Positions 9,639 to 19,737 of a stretch of DNA of 64,000 nt are shown one piece after another; position 1 is the first letter of the stretch; each line of letters begins with the position of its first letter. Location: positions 18,540,001 to 18,604,000 of the forward strand of contig NC_079878.1 of the NCBI RefSeq assembly GCF_029227915.1, in the 5' to 3' direction. The notes beneath the pieces were generated by a model. That model saw nothing but the letters and a program-made list of their open reading frames with translations. It was not told the origin of the DNA and did no database searches. The translations under genes were made by a program, and so were the position numbers. Source of the DNA: Hydractinia symbiolongicarpus (Eukaryota > Cnidaria > Hydrozoa > Anthoathecata > Hydractiniidae).

Positions 9639-9662
9639 GGTGTACTCAGATCCGAGTACACC
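9639..9662 (-). terminator. Hairpin after the converging ATPase gene
   Basis: A 9-bp perfect stem (GGTGTACTC / GAGTACACC) with a 6-nt loop. Together with the preceding hairpin it gives one hairpin for each of two converging genes. Confidence 0.55.
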
Positions 9663-9733
9663 TTGGAGACCACCTATTCCGCGGGTTCCAGGAGTCTTTT
9701 ATGCGTATGATGTTCTCCAAGCCTAAAATGTCT

Positions 9734-10060
9734 TCAAGCTTGTCGACGCTTGTCGAAATCCTCGTTCGCTATACAATCATCGACTATGAAGAGACTTTCT
9801 TCGCCTGCTAGCAACAACGACAATTTCTGAATCCATTCGAAAAGTTGGTCCTTGGGGTCTATCCGAAATACATAGTGGTCTTTCCAAAGTGAGGCCCTTT
9901 CAAGGTAGCTACTGTTCCACCGTATGGTCAGGCACAGGATGACTATGTTATGATAGTGGTGCCTGTATTCGGCTTCAAGTAGATCCAAAACACGTTGCGC
10001 TTTGCCACCAGAAGTCGGACCTGTAAACATTGCTGTGTGTGGGTCACCCACAATGTCCAT
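9734..10060 (-). pseudogene. FtsK/HerA-type packaging ATPase, truncated
   Basis: The start MDIVGDPHTAMFTGPTSGGKAQ holds the Walker A loop, but the Ser/Thr after the Lys is Ala (GGKAQ); Pol-R keeps GPTSCGKTQ. Walker B is LFIVDD. The reading frame ends after EDFDKRRQ, about 65 residues short of the Pol-R protein, losing the SGRHRKHSLWLLTQS sensor region. This ATPase family pumps DNA into preformed capsids. With the changed P-loop residue and missing C-terminus it is almost certainly dead. Start chosen because the ATG aligns with that of Pol-R. Confidence 0.85.
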
Positions 10061-10540
10061 TTACTAATAGTTGCTTCACTTTCGATCGTGAATTTGGGGT
10101 ACAGGGCGGCACATGCCCCACAAATCCATACACCTCCATGCTCGTTTTCCAGGGACCCCTGACAGGCAGGGCAGAGTATAGTACTTCGAGCCTTGTATTC
10201 GAGGGGTGGTGGAGTATATATTAATTTACCCTGCAAACACTGCAGTGCATTGCGATACCTTTCAACGAGCCTTGCCTTCTTGGGGCTATCCCCAATAAGT
10301 TCGATATATTAAGGTATAATCCTGTATGTGAGTAGGTCATACAGGATGATGTAATTCTCATTCTGTTGAACACCTCCAATTTCCGCATCAATAGCAATGG
10401 GATCCAACTCATGTTCAACGTCTTCGATATGTCTATTTGCTACGGTCCGTCTCTCCTTCGCTTTATAAAGACAACCTATACAGGTCTTAGTCCGACCATT
10501 ACCCCTAATTTCCCATAACCATGCGTTTGAAGGCCTCTTA
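10061..10540 (-). pseudogene. Zinc-binding protein remnant
   Basis: On the minus strand a segment LWEIRGNGRTKTCIGCLYKA with a CxxC pair is followed by an acidic stretch, a stop near 10317, and then CPACQGS...WICGACAALYP, a classic zinc ribbon with two CxxC pairs. The GKxxKTCxxC motif resembles a small module common in viral-type endonuclease and HNH proteins, and Pol-R has an HNH gene in the same position (50978-51497). The two halves could be one gene or two. Its end overlaps the ATPase start. Degenerate and not precisely assignable. Confidence 0.45.
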
Positions 10541-12339
10541 GGTCCTCTTGACCCCCTCCTTTATAGGTTTGAGGACAGCATCAACTAGCCAGTTGTACCA
10601 TCCCAGCATCTTGGTCTTAACAATCAGGCGATTTTTGGACATCTTCTGTTTCTCGAAGACGTCAATGACCTCTGGCGTTGGTAGTATGGTTACGGGCCTG
10701 ATTGGCTTTCGTTTTCCGGTCCTTCTGGGTGGCCTCTGTGGTATGTCCTCCAATAGTCGCGGCCTTTTCGTCTCGGTATCCCTTGCATTCTCTACCGGGA
10801 CTAGCAGACTCTCGAAATCCGCGTATATAGCGAAAGGTACTTTGAATTGTTGCTGGCCATCTCTATAGTATAGCCATTTTTCGGCCTCTGTTGGCATTGT
10901 GATCTTGACTGCCTCATGGTCCCTGCAGTAGCCGTGGTGCTTGTCCCTCGATTCAATTATGGGGAAGGCTTGTAAACAATTTAGGCAGAAGTGCATTTTT
11001 GCAGTATTTTTTGAGGTATCACTACCCAGGAGCCGTGAGAGATTTTTGACGGCTGTGTAGTGGGTCTTTTTGTCATCTGTAAGGAGGAGTCGATTCACCT
11101 GCTTCTTACGTCCGTTGTACAGCGATCGACGTAGGATGTTGATCCTCTTTTCTGCTAAATACAGCACATTCACCGCAATCTCCTTGTTGTTATCCTTGAA
11201 TTTGCTTATGCTCTTGGTGCTTGTGGGGAACTCTATACCCTGCCAATTGTAGTGGCTTACGTAGGGCCTCAAATTGGTGATTCTTTGTGGATCTCTTTCA
11301 ATTCTTTCATGATGCAATGATGCTACTATACTCCACCTGAAACACTTCTCGTCCTCATTCAACGGGTTAATAATGGCCTTCTTGGATCCTATCCACTTGG
11401 GTGCTTTTATATACGATGAGGCCCTCGTTAGCCTTAATTTGTGGAAGTCCGCGTCGAGGTGTAGGATTTAAGATATTTCAAAACCGCTACGTGGTAGTGC
11501 CGTGTTTTTCACACCTGTTTTGATCTGGGCGAACATCCTGTCTAGCACGTCATCTACCCCGTACCCTGGAATACCGAGGCCATATTGCTATGGAAGACCT
11601 TTTTCACCTCAATATAATCATCGTTAGCCCCATCTATACTTCACGGCTTCTTCCACATGATCCATAGTGACAGCTGTACTTTCGCCGACCCCATATCTTC
11701 TACCTGCCCCTCAACCAACGTTTTCACGTTGGGTCGCACCATCCTGATATACCCTTCAACGTCGGCACCTCCTATACCAGGAATGCGAAAACTCCGGAAG
11801 CTCCTGCGAAGAGCATGCTTGTGTTCTTGGGGTGTGAAATCCTGTCCCGGCCGATTGTAGGGAATTTGAATATCTTCAATATGGTCTTCCTCGGCCTCTT
11901 TCTCCACCTTATCATGCAGTGTTGGTCTTGTGTTGGCTGCCCCGTTATATAGCCCCATAACAGTACGTTTGAAGGCTGTATAGGTCCCCTCTTTTATAAG
12001 CTTTGGAACAGCGGCCACAAGCCATTTGTACCATCCCTGCATCTTATCCCTTACAACGGAACGGTTTTTCGACATCTCCTGTTTCTCGAAGACGTCCATC
12101 TCGGATGGGGGTAATACCCAGTTGTGCCATTCCCTGATTTTGCCCCCGATGGTTGGACGGATCTTGGCCACCTCTTGCGTCTCAAATAAGTCCATAACTT
12201 CATACGTTATGGGTCCGACTGGTTTCTGTGATACATTTCCCAATAGGGCAACCAATTCAGCCTTACGTAGTCTATAATACCCCTTAAGTCCACCGGTTTT
12301 TGCAATATCACGTAATTGTTTAACAGTTTTTACTTCCAT
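10510..12339 (-). pseudogene. Family B DNA polymerase, N-terminal and exonuclease I part only
   Basis: The minus-strand protein starts MEVKTVKQLRDIAKTGG with a SAP-type fold (GYYRLRKAELVALL), followed by two diverged copies of a module (VMDLFETQEVAKIR..., EMDVFEKQEMSKNR...). Through stops near 11638 and 11470 it continues to WIGSKKAIINP and NEDEKCFRWSIVASLHHERIE, a zinc-like CLNCLQ...H...YC motif and PFAIYADFESLLVP, which is exonuclease motif I. Directly after that, instead of the rest of the polymerase, another copy of the N-terminal module (VIDVFEKQKMSKNR) appears and the sequence ends. The polymerase core (motifs A, B, C) is absent. This is a different polymerase subfamily from that in Pol-R. 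Confidence 0.8.
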
Positions 12340-12397
12340 TTCTCTTTATTATAGGGATTTTTACCATTGTCGGAAGATTTCATTCTGCTCAAAACTA

Positions 12398-12550
12398 ACC
12401 TTGATCCAATTTTCCTGTCTTGTAATGTAATGTCGTTCTTGATATGTTGAAAAAGATCAGCCTTACGTAGCCTATAATACCCCTTAAGTTGGATTTGTTG
12501 TGACGTCACTGTTGTATGCGCACACGACTGCGCTGGAACATGCATTTCCT
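12398..12550 (-). repeat. Right terminal inverted repeat of Pol-L
   Basis: Inverted match to 813-972, including the TGACGTCA and the GYYRLRKADLFQ coding stretch. The match stops at CATTTCCT; outside it the two flanks differ. Confidence 0.8.
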
Positions 12551-12660
12551 TATCTCTAATGACATATTTTTCTGGATATTTACGAGCATTGTTACATGCT
12601 CCCACAGCACAACGATCATTAATCCCATAACGACGATTATGTTTCAATAAAAAGCACAGA
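12551..12660 (-). pseudogene. THAP-type zinc-finger gene, first part
   Basis: On the minus strand the frame reads RYGINDRCAVGACNNARKYP EKYVIRD before meeting Pol-L. A CxxxxC near the start followed by KYPEKYVI is how many cnidarian THAP domains begin, to my recollection. The remainder of the domain (CSNH...FEYGKPTDASP) lies at 1-700 on the same strand beyond Pol-L. The frame continues into the Pol-L inverted repeat, so the gene is interrupted. No start codon is certain. Confidence 0.45.
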
Positions 12661-12981
12661 ACAACAGTACATATTAAAAGCGACTACCTTAGTTCAAGGT
12701 TTGTTTTGATTTGAGATACCCTGATTTTCCCATACTGCATTGCGAAGTCATAAATTTAAAAATGGTACCACTATCAGTCTATTGTTTTTCTGCATAAGGG
12801 AATTTTTTCACAGGCCTTATTGACTTGTGGTAAGAATAAAGAAAAAATAATTTGAAATTATTGGTGTGCTTCGTAGAAAGTTTTTATTCATTCAATAAGT
12901 CAATATTATTCTAACCAAAAATGTTCGCAAAACTTTACTGATTTCCGCCGGCGAAAGCGGAATCTTTAAAATCGCCTGGGG

Positions 12982-13200
<219 letters not shown>

Positions 13201-13204
13201 AATA

Positions 13205-13450
13205 TTCATGCTCCTGATTTTCAAATTATTTGCTCCCTATGTAACAATTTTGCTCCCTGGATTCAAATTTAGTTTTGAATCCAGGGAGCATTGCTCCCGA
13301 AATTCAAATTGCCTGCTCCCTGTAACAATTTTGCTCCCGAAATTCAAATTTCATTTTGCATCCAGGGAGCAATGCTCCCGAAATGCAAATTGTCGATTTT
13401 GCATATCGGGAGCAGTGCTCCCGATGTTCATATTTAGTGCTCCCGTGGTA
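13205..13450. repeat. Cluster of inverted GCTCCCGAAATTCAAAT-type repeats
   Basis: Within 245 bp the motif GCTCCCGAAATTCAAAT or its complement (ATTTGAATCCAGGGAGC) occurs about eight times in alternating orientation, so the DNA could fold into several hairpins. The same unit recurs near 29825, 30015, 30435 and 30615 by the other GATA array. This suggests a repeat family that carries the microsatellite. Confidence 0.75.
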
Positions 13451-13879
13451 CAAAGCAATCAAGACAATAATAACAAACGGAGGATATCGAGGTTATTACA
13501 AACAGTGAATATTGGTTAGTGAAAGTTTACAGAGGTGTAGGATTGTTTCTTGTTCTGTGTTGATTATATTTTTGCTTCTTTATTAATCTTTTTGTTAACA
13601 TGCTAAGAATATGTACAATATCATAGACGTTTATTTTGATATTCAACTAGTTAGCTAGCTAGCTAGTTATCTATGTTAGCAGTTTATGTATAGCTAGCTA
13701 GCTATCGTAAAGATGAAAGTTCAAAGTTGTGATTTTCTATTATACAACATCCTTGAAAACTAGAAATAGTATATACATAATAAGTTGCATGAGGAAATAA
13801 TTGTTGAAAAAATGAACATGGCCTCTCAACATAGCTATATATAATCTCCTAATTTCAAAGTGCAAAGCTAATATACTTA

Positions 13880-14171
13880 GGGGCCTTCGAATATTTTTTT
13901 CGGGCCCCCTTGGCGGGATATCACCGCTAAGGGGGGAGGGGGTCTGAATCTTGAAAAAGAAATCCGCTAAGGATTGAGAAATTTTAAAAATTTGTTCGTG
14001 GCCTGAACATTCTTCATTGTTCGTGAGCATAATTCCTATCTGAGCCTTCCAAGAATTTATCCGAATGTGTGTATTTCACAGACGGAAATCCACTAAAAGA
14101 GGGGGAGGGTCTCTGAATCTTAGCGGCGATATCCTGCTAACAAGGCCCGAAAATTTTTTTTCGTAGGCCCC
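13880..14171. mobile_element. Harbinger-like MITE, 292 bp
   Basis: Ends are inverted: GGGGCCTTCGAA... on the left and ...TTCGTAGGCCCC on the right, with matching inner parts (GGGATATCACCGCTAAG / CTTAGCGGCGATATCC). It is flanked on both sides by TTA (877-879 of this block, i.e. 13877-13879, and 14172-14174), the 3-bp target duplication typical of PIF/Harbinger elements. No coding capacity. Confidence 0.75.
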
Positions 14172-14174
14172 TTA

Positions 14175-16590
14175 GGCTAAGTTTTATAGCTATATGTAGC
14201 TAGCTATATATATTACATTTATCTTTTATGTGTAACTGATTAGATGTTTCTTTTTCTCTTTATTATTTTTGTTTGCCATAGAGTGACAACACGCTGGCTT
14301 TTTTTTGGTTTCTAAAAGGTATATACTTGTTGTAAACGTATTTGGGCATAATTCTTAAGAAAACCAGCTGATGCGTCAAGTGAGAATTACCCGGATTGCG
14401 GTCATTGTGATAAATTCTGTATAATGGGTAGCTATTGTTGTACAGAAGATTGTCTGTTTGTGTAGTTTACATGTCGAATAAAAAATAATGAATGAAAGTT
14501 ATATAAATAATTTGATGCAACAAAATGTTTTCAATGACGTAAATAGGTTTACACGGCAAAATACTGTTTGTACCACATATTCCATGTATGTCTGATTGTT
14601 TTTATATTTTTTGCAACAAACATTCAAATTAATAATAAGTTTGTCTTAATATGGTATCTAGCTGCAGTAAAGGAATATAAGACATGAAAGATGTATATAT
14701 ACATTATGCCACCATATAAGCAGCAGAGTCATGGTTGTGACACCCAATTATTTTAAGATCTTAATTTCCTAGATTGTGGTTGGTGTACATCCTCTATATC
14801 CACATTCCAATGTGGAGAGCAATTGTGAGTGCATATCATATTAACAGATATGATATAACAGAATTCTGCTTGCTTTCCTTGACCAATTAGGCTGTAAGAA
14901 TTTAAGTTGCAGGTTTGTTATTAATAATTGAGTGTGTGGTCTATACTGAGTCTATACTAAGTCTTTTGTAAAGTTCGATTCAAGAAATTATTTTTCTAAA
15001 AATGAAATTCTTGATTATGTATTCTGTATATTTTTTTTTTACAAATCATATTTCATTATTTTATTTTTCATTTGGGTCAAAAGTATTAAGGAAAAAAATG
15101 CTGGTAGAAAGTTTATCAATGCATTCAGTGCATTTTAACGAACTTTGTAAACACTCCACAATGCAATAGGTTTTGAAGCTTTCTCAAAAAACCAGATAGT
15201 TGTCTCAAATATGAAACTCCTGACAACACAATCCATAGAATTTTAAATTCGAAATATTTATCACTGTAAATGGATTTCTTATTACAATGCGTTTTTTAAG
15301 TTTAGTTCTGTCATTTAGATAAAGTAAATAAAGTGTACCAGGAGCAAGAAAATGGCAACAGGATTAATGACAGTTTGATTATGTGGCATTTGTGGGGAAG
15401 TCAATTGTTCCAAAGTATGTACATATACATTTTTCAACTCTACTAATCAGATTGTTAAGCTTATTTATCATTTTTCTCAGCTTTGAAATATTTGGCGTGT
15501 TATATAGGTAAAATTACTTATCGTAATGCAATAATTTGGATTGTCTTTTTAAAGTATATGAATAAATTTTTCGATGATCACAAAGATATAAAACATTCGT
15601 TTGATAAATTTTAACTTTGTTACTTTCCTGTAGATTACAGATGAAAAATATTCTTGATAGCAACGACCGCATGCTGATGATGATATACAATGAATACAAA
15701 ATGAATTCCGGTACACACTTCCTGACGCTTGCATGCACACATATACGAAATATCGCTTGCCATTATATTATTTAAACAACATAACCATAATCGATAAACT
15801 ACAGCTAATTATGAACACGCTTGATATTGCATATTTTTTGTATGATTAGATTTTAATATAATAAGGTCGCCACAATATAACAGCTTTCTTCAACAAATAA
15901 ACATAATTATTTAAATTTTTTGTAGGTGTTTTTTATCTTATGTTGCGTTGCACACGTTGATCAAACTGATATATCGTTTAAATATTCCTTTCTAACAGGA
16001 TTGCATATATACCGAGTTTCTACACAAATTGTTACAACGTGTCAAATATAAAAGTATTAAGAACGTTAGGGATTTAAACTTAACTAAAACAAGGATTTTT
16101 TTACAATGCGTCACATTTTAAATACGACAGACAAATTCTTGCATTAGGGAGGTGCTACTGAAAAATATTTCTTATTCGTTCTTTTTTTGTTACTAAGATG
16201 CGTTGATTAAGCGCTTTTATCACATAAGCGCTCTGTTTAGATCAAAAATGTTAAAAACTTAACTTATTTCACAACTTTTCCTTCAAGGCTGCACTACAAC
16301 AATGTTTCCTTTTCTTTTTTTAATTAATTGCTCTCCTCTTTCTCCACACCTCCATAGTTTTACATCCGAACATCGATAATTAAATCTTCAGTTTTTTTGC
16401 GCAAAATATAAGGTGGTAGCCTTTTAATGGCCAACGGAAGAATATTGTTGGGGAAAGTTTAAGCTGTCTTACATTGCTCGAGTCCCAAAATTGCTTTCAT
16501 GACAAAAGATTATTTGATTCCATGTATTTCGAAAGTTGTTGATGAATACATTTCTCGATTATCTGTGGAAAAACAAGCAGAACCCTTTTG
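14175..16590. other. Non-coding AT-rich stretch
   Basis: I see no gene here. Short open frames (for example 15514-15740) lack any recognisable motif or splice context. Small TAGC runs occur just before this block (13650-13705). Confidence 0.6.
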
Positions 16591-16599
16591 CAATTTCTT

Positions 16600-17690
16600 T
16601 TTATTTGCGGTCTCGGTTCCGTTTAGCGTTTAATATAGTCCTTTTTTGCCTTCGCAGGAAAGAGATTTTTCAAGCATTTTCAGAAAGTTTCAAACTTGAA
16701 ATATTGTCTTGGAGTTGATTTTTACAGTATTCTATCTCGGCTTTTTTGATTAGAATATTTACGTAGTTTTTCTTCCGCTAATAGACCGACGTCGCAATCT
16801 TAACCTGACTTTCTTGCTTTTCGTAATAAATTGCGTGTTGTATTGTCCCTAACTCATCTAGACTGTTTCTGAATTATAATGTTTGTAATTTCGACTCGTT
16901 AATTTCTTTGGAGCGAATTTTGTAACAAATTTCTTTTTGATACAGTCAACCGTGTCGTGATCGCTTAGACTGGATGAAAGCGTTTTACCATGTGAAATGG
17001 TGTTCGGACAATTTGATAGTACAACGTCTGTTAAAGTTGCACTATTTTCGGTTATTTTCGTTGGTTGTGTAATTATTTGTTTGAAACCAAAGGTAGTGAA
17101 TATATCTTTTATCTCTATGTGATCGATTCTTATAAGAAAAACAATTTATATCTCCCAAGAGCCATAAAATTTCAATATCCTTTTTTCTCTTCTTCTCACA
17201 TATGGAACACCTTGCTTGATATATGCACCCACTCTTTCTCCCATTCCAGTTGTACGACTCTTATGCACGAAGTCGAACCCTCGGATTTCTATGTCAAACA
17301 ACTCGTCGTTAGCAACAAATGTTTCACTCGAGGAGAGAATGTCGATTTTTTTATTTTCAAATAAAATATCTTCAAGGAGATCTTTCTTCCCACATAACCC
17401 TTTAATATTTTGATGGAGCACAGTAAAACCTTTAGATTTAACAGAGTCCGCGATACATGTAAAATTAGGGCAAGATTAATATGAAAGCAGTAACAAATTT
17501 CGAATATTGATTTGTTATATTTCTACGTCGAGTAGATAAATCATCTTTTTCGAACGATTCTCTATCACTGCAAGTTTCGTTAATACGATTCGATGTAGTA
17601 AAACGTTGCTTTTCATAATTAAAAACATATAAGCCAAGTACAAACAAGTATAACAACAACACGCCCGCGCTCTCCGCCATCTTGATAGCT
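16600..17690 (-). pseudogene. Non-LTR retrotransposon endonuclease fragment (CR1-like)
   Basis: The minus strand begins MAESAGVLLLYLFVLGLYVF, then shifts frame into KSKGFTVLHQNIKGLCGKKD, DILSSSETFVANDELFD and FVHKSRTTGMGERVGAYIK, the N-terminal half of an APE-type endonuclease (the SET motif of its active site is visible). After another shift come IITQPTKITENSATLTDVV and SSSLSDHDTVDCI, which hold the conserved SDH near the domain's end. Below about 16790 the frame decays into stops and no reverse transcriptase follows, so it is a truncated, dead copy. The endonuclease nicks target DNA in intact elements. Confidence 0.75.
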
Positions 17691-17699
17691 TAGCTTGAT

Positions 17700-19737
17700 T
17701 ATTATTCTGTAGAAAACCAGAAAACGTGTCGCATATTTATATTGCTTAAACTCAGGGACCTAGAAATAGTTTTGCTCCGGGACATCGTTTCAAAATAAAC
17801 AATTTATTTTGGACGTTTTCCAGGTAGGGAATTTAGAAAAGAAATTCATTTATACGCCTTTTTTATGCAAGCAGCATAAAATTCAACTCCTTTAAAAACC
17901 GAAATTTGAAAGCAACATTAACATTAAACCTCATCCAAAAGTTATGTTAGTTATATAATAATGTGTTTAACGTTTCAAGTAGACCAGATTTTTTCCATCA
18001 ACTTGTCCAACTAGTTTTTCTTCTTTTTATGCTAAAAATATATAAATAGGAGATTGATTTGATTTTGATTTTGCCCTCCAAATATTCGAACCTTCTAGAA
18101 CCATTAAAATTTTTATGATGTCACTTTTAAAAGTAACTTGAAAATCATATATTAAATTTAACGCATTAAGAATGATCCGCCGACGTAACTTGAAAATATC
18201 TATCTTCGGCAGTACTCTAAGCTGTTACAAATAAATAACCATAAAAACGAAATATAAAAGAATTTGACCTGAAGTATTTAATACTTCTGACCTGCACACA
18301 AGCTATTGCTCCTGCCTATTTTTATTTGTAAATCACAAGATCATAATACTCCCTCCAACCTACTTTTTTGGTGCGAGACAAGGAAACCTTTTTACGCGCC
18401 TCTGTGTCAAAGCGCAAAACATGCTGCGCAAACGTGAAAATGAGCTATGCTCCTTGAGATCATCCATCAAAAAGACGTTACCAGTATAATTTTTGTACCT
18501 TTGTACCTGAAACATGAAAGCGAAATTATAGAATTTGGAGTAAAATTGACAATATTTTCTTCTTCCTCAGCACCAACCATACTGGGGTATCCTTATATAC
18601 TAAATACTTATGTACTGTTTTACCCCCCCAGCTTTCAAAATTTTCTCTTCGGGCCTGTTTTCATGTGAGTGCGTATGCTGTACGTAGATCAAAGAAATTT
18701 TTTTGTGCGAATGTATCACAAACTTTCTTCTTAGACTTGTTTTCATTAGCCCAAACAAAGAACCTATGTTTTCTCTAAAATTGCAAGTGTGCTTACTTAA
18801 ATCTCAGGCTGTAACCCTACTTGGTCCAGGGGATGGGGACGGATGCCGAACCCCCTGCCGGGTTTTTTTTATAACTCTTTTTTGCTATGCTGTATGATCA
18901 ATATGTAAAACTACTCTTTAAATTTCTTTGAAATCATTTTATAAGGGTAAGGATGAAATATTATCCTTTTTCACGCGAATTATGCAAAATATGTTAAATA
19001 ACGTCAGAAATTCGTTCCTGTCGTGACGTAGTATAAGTGTGCCAAGTTTGATTGAATTTAAAGAAAAAGCCTATCAAAAGTTGTGAAAGGATGGAGGGGG
19101 AGTAGTATGTTAAAAAACCCTGGACCCAATAGTTTTAAACAGGGGCACGCAAAGTAAACATATATGGAAATTCTGAAGTGAATGAAATTCTTCATTTAAT
19201 TGACAGGAGAATTTCAGGAGCAAAAAACACTGCAGAACTTTGTATTCAGTAAAATGTTTTTTAAACTAACCGAAGTACATTTTTAGTTTTATCATAGAAA
19301 TATCATTAAAATATCTCTATGGTTTGTTTTATCATTGTTAAAATCATTGTCAAAATATTTGAATAACTTTCTTTTCCCTGAATGAGGCGATTATAAGGCT
19401 CAATACACTATTTACCTCTAATAATGGCCCCAGTATAGTGCTCAACCGAGGAATTAGGGTAAATAATTTAACCAGTTTTAATAAGAACGTGTAAGTTTTT
19501 ACTAAGAAACAACTTATAAGTTACGTCAAAGACGTAAGTGTGATGCATGGCTTTTAATTAGGGCAGCTTTCAGTTTGTATATATGTTGTCGTGTCAGTGT
19601 TTATTTAGTCGAGCAAGGTTTGACACATTACACATTCCTGTAAAATAATGTACAACATTTAGTGTATGAATGTTTTTAAAAAGCAGGTTATAAACAATAG
19701 TCAGGAAAAATAGTTAATTTAAAGTCAGAACACAAAA
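17700..19737. other. Non-coding stretch before the SET gene
   Basis: AT-rich, no supported gene. It presumably contains the promoter and 5' untranslated region of the SET gene in its last few hundred bases; I see no clear core promoter. Confidence 0.5.

Larger units (their letters stand above)
813..12550. mobile_element. Polinton/Maverick-like element Pol-L (decayed)
   Basis: About 11.7 kb bounded by inverted repeats that begin AGGAAATG on the left and end CATTTCCT on the right. It carries a rve integrase, a packaging ATPase remnant, a major capsid protein, minor structural proteins and the N-terminal part of a family B DNA polymerase: the Polinton hallmark set. Gene order is the mirror image of Pol-R at 43749-62966. 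Nearly every long gene has frameshifts or stops; the polymerase core and the ATPase C-terminus are missing. No target-site duplication is visible (GAAATT on the left, TATCTC on the right), so the ends may have been rearranged. I see no adenain-type protease. Confidence 0.85.

Noticed and set aside
10548-10868. Plus-strand open frames across the Pol-L polymerase (also 11070-11252, 11657-11860, 12026-12277)
   Set aside because: Shadows of the minus-strand polymerase, which has family motifs.
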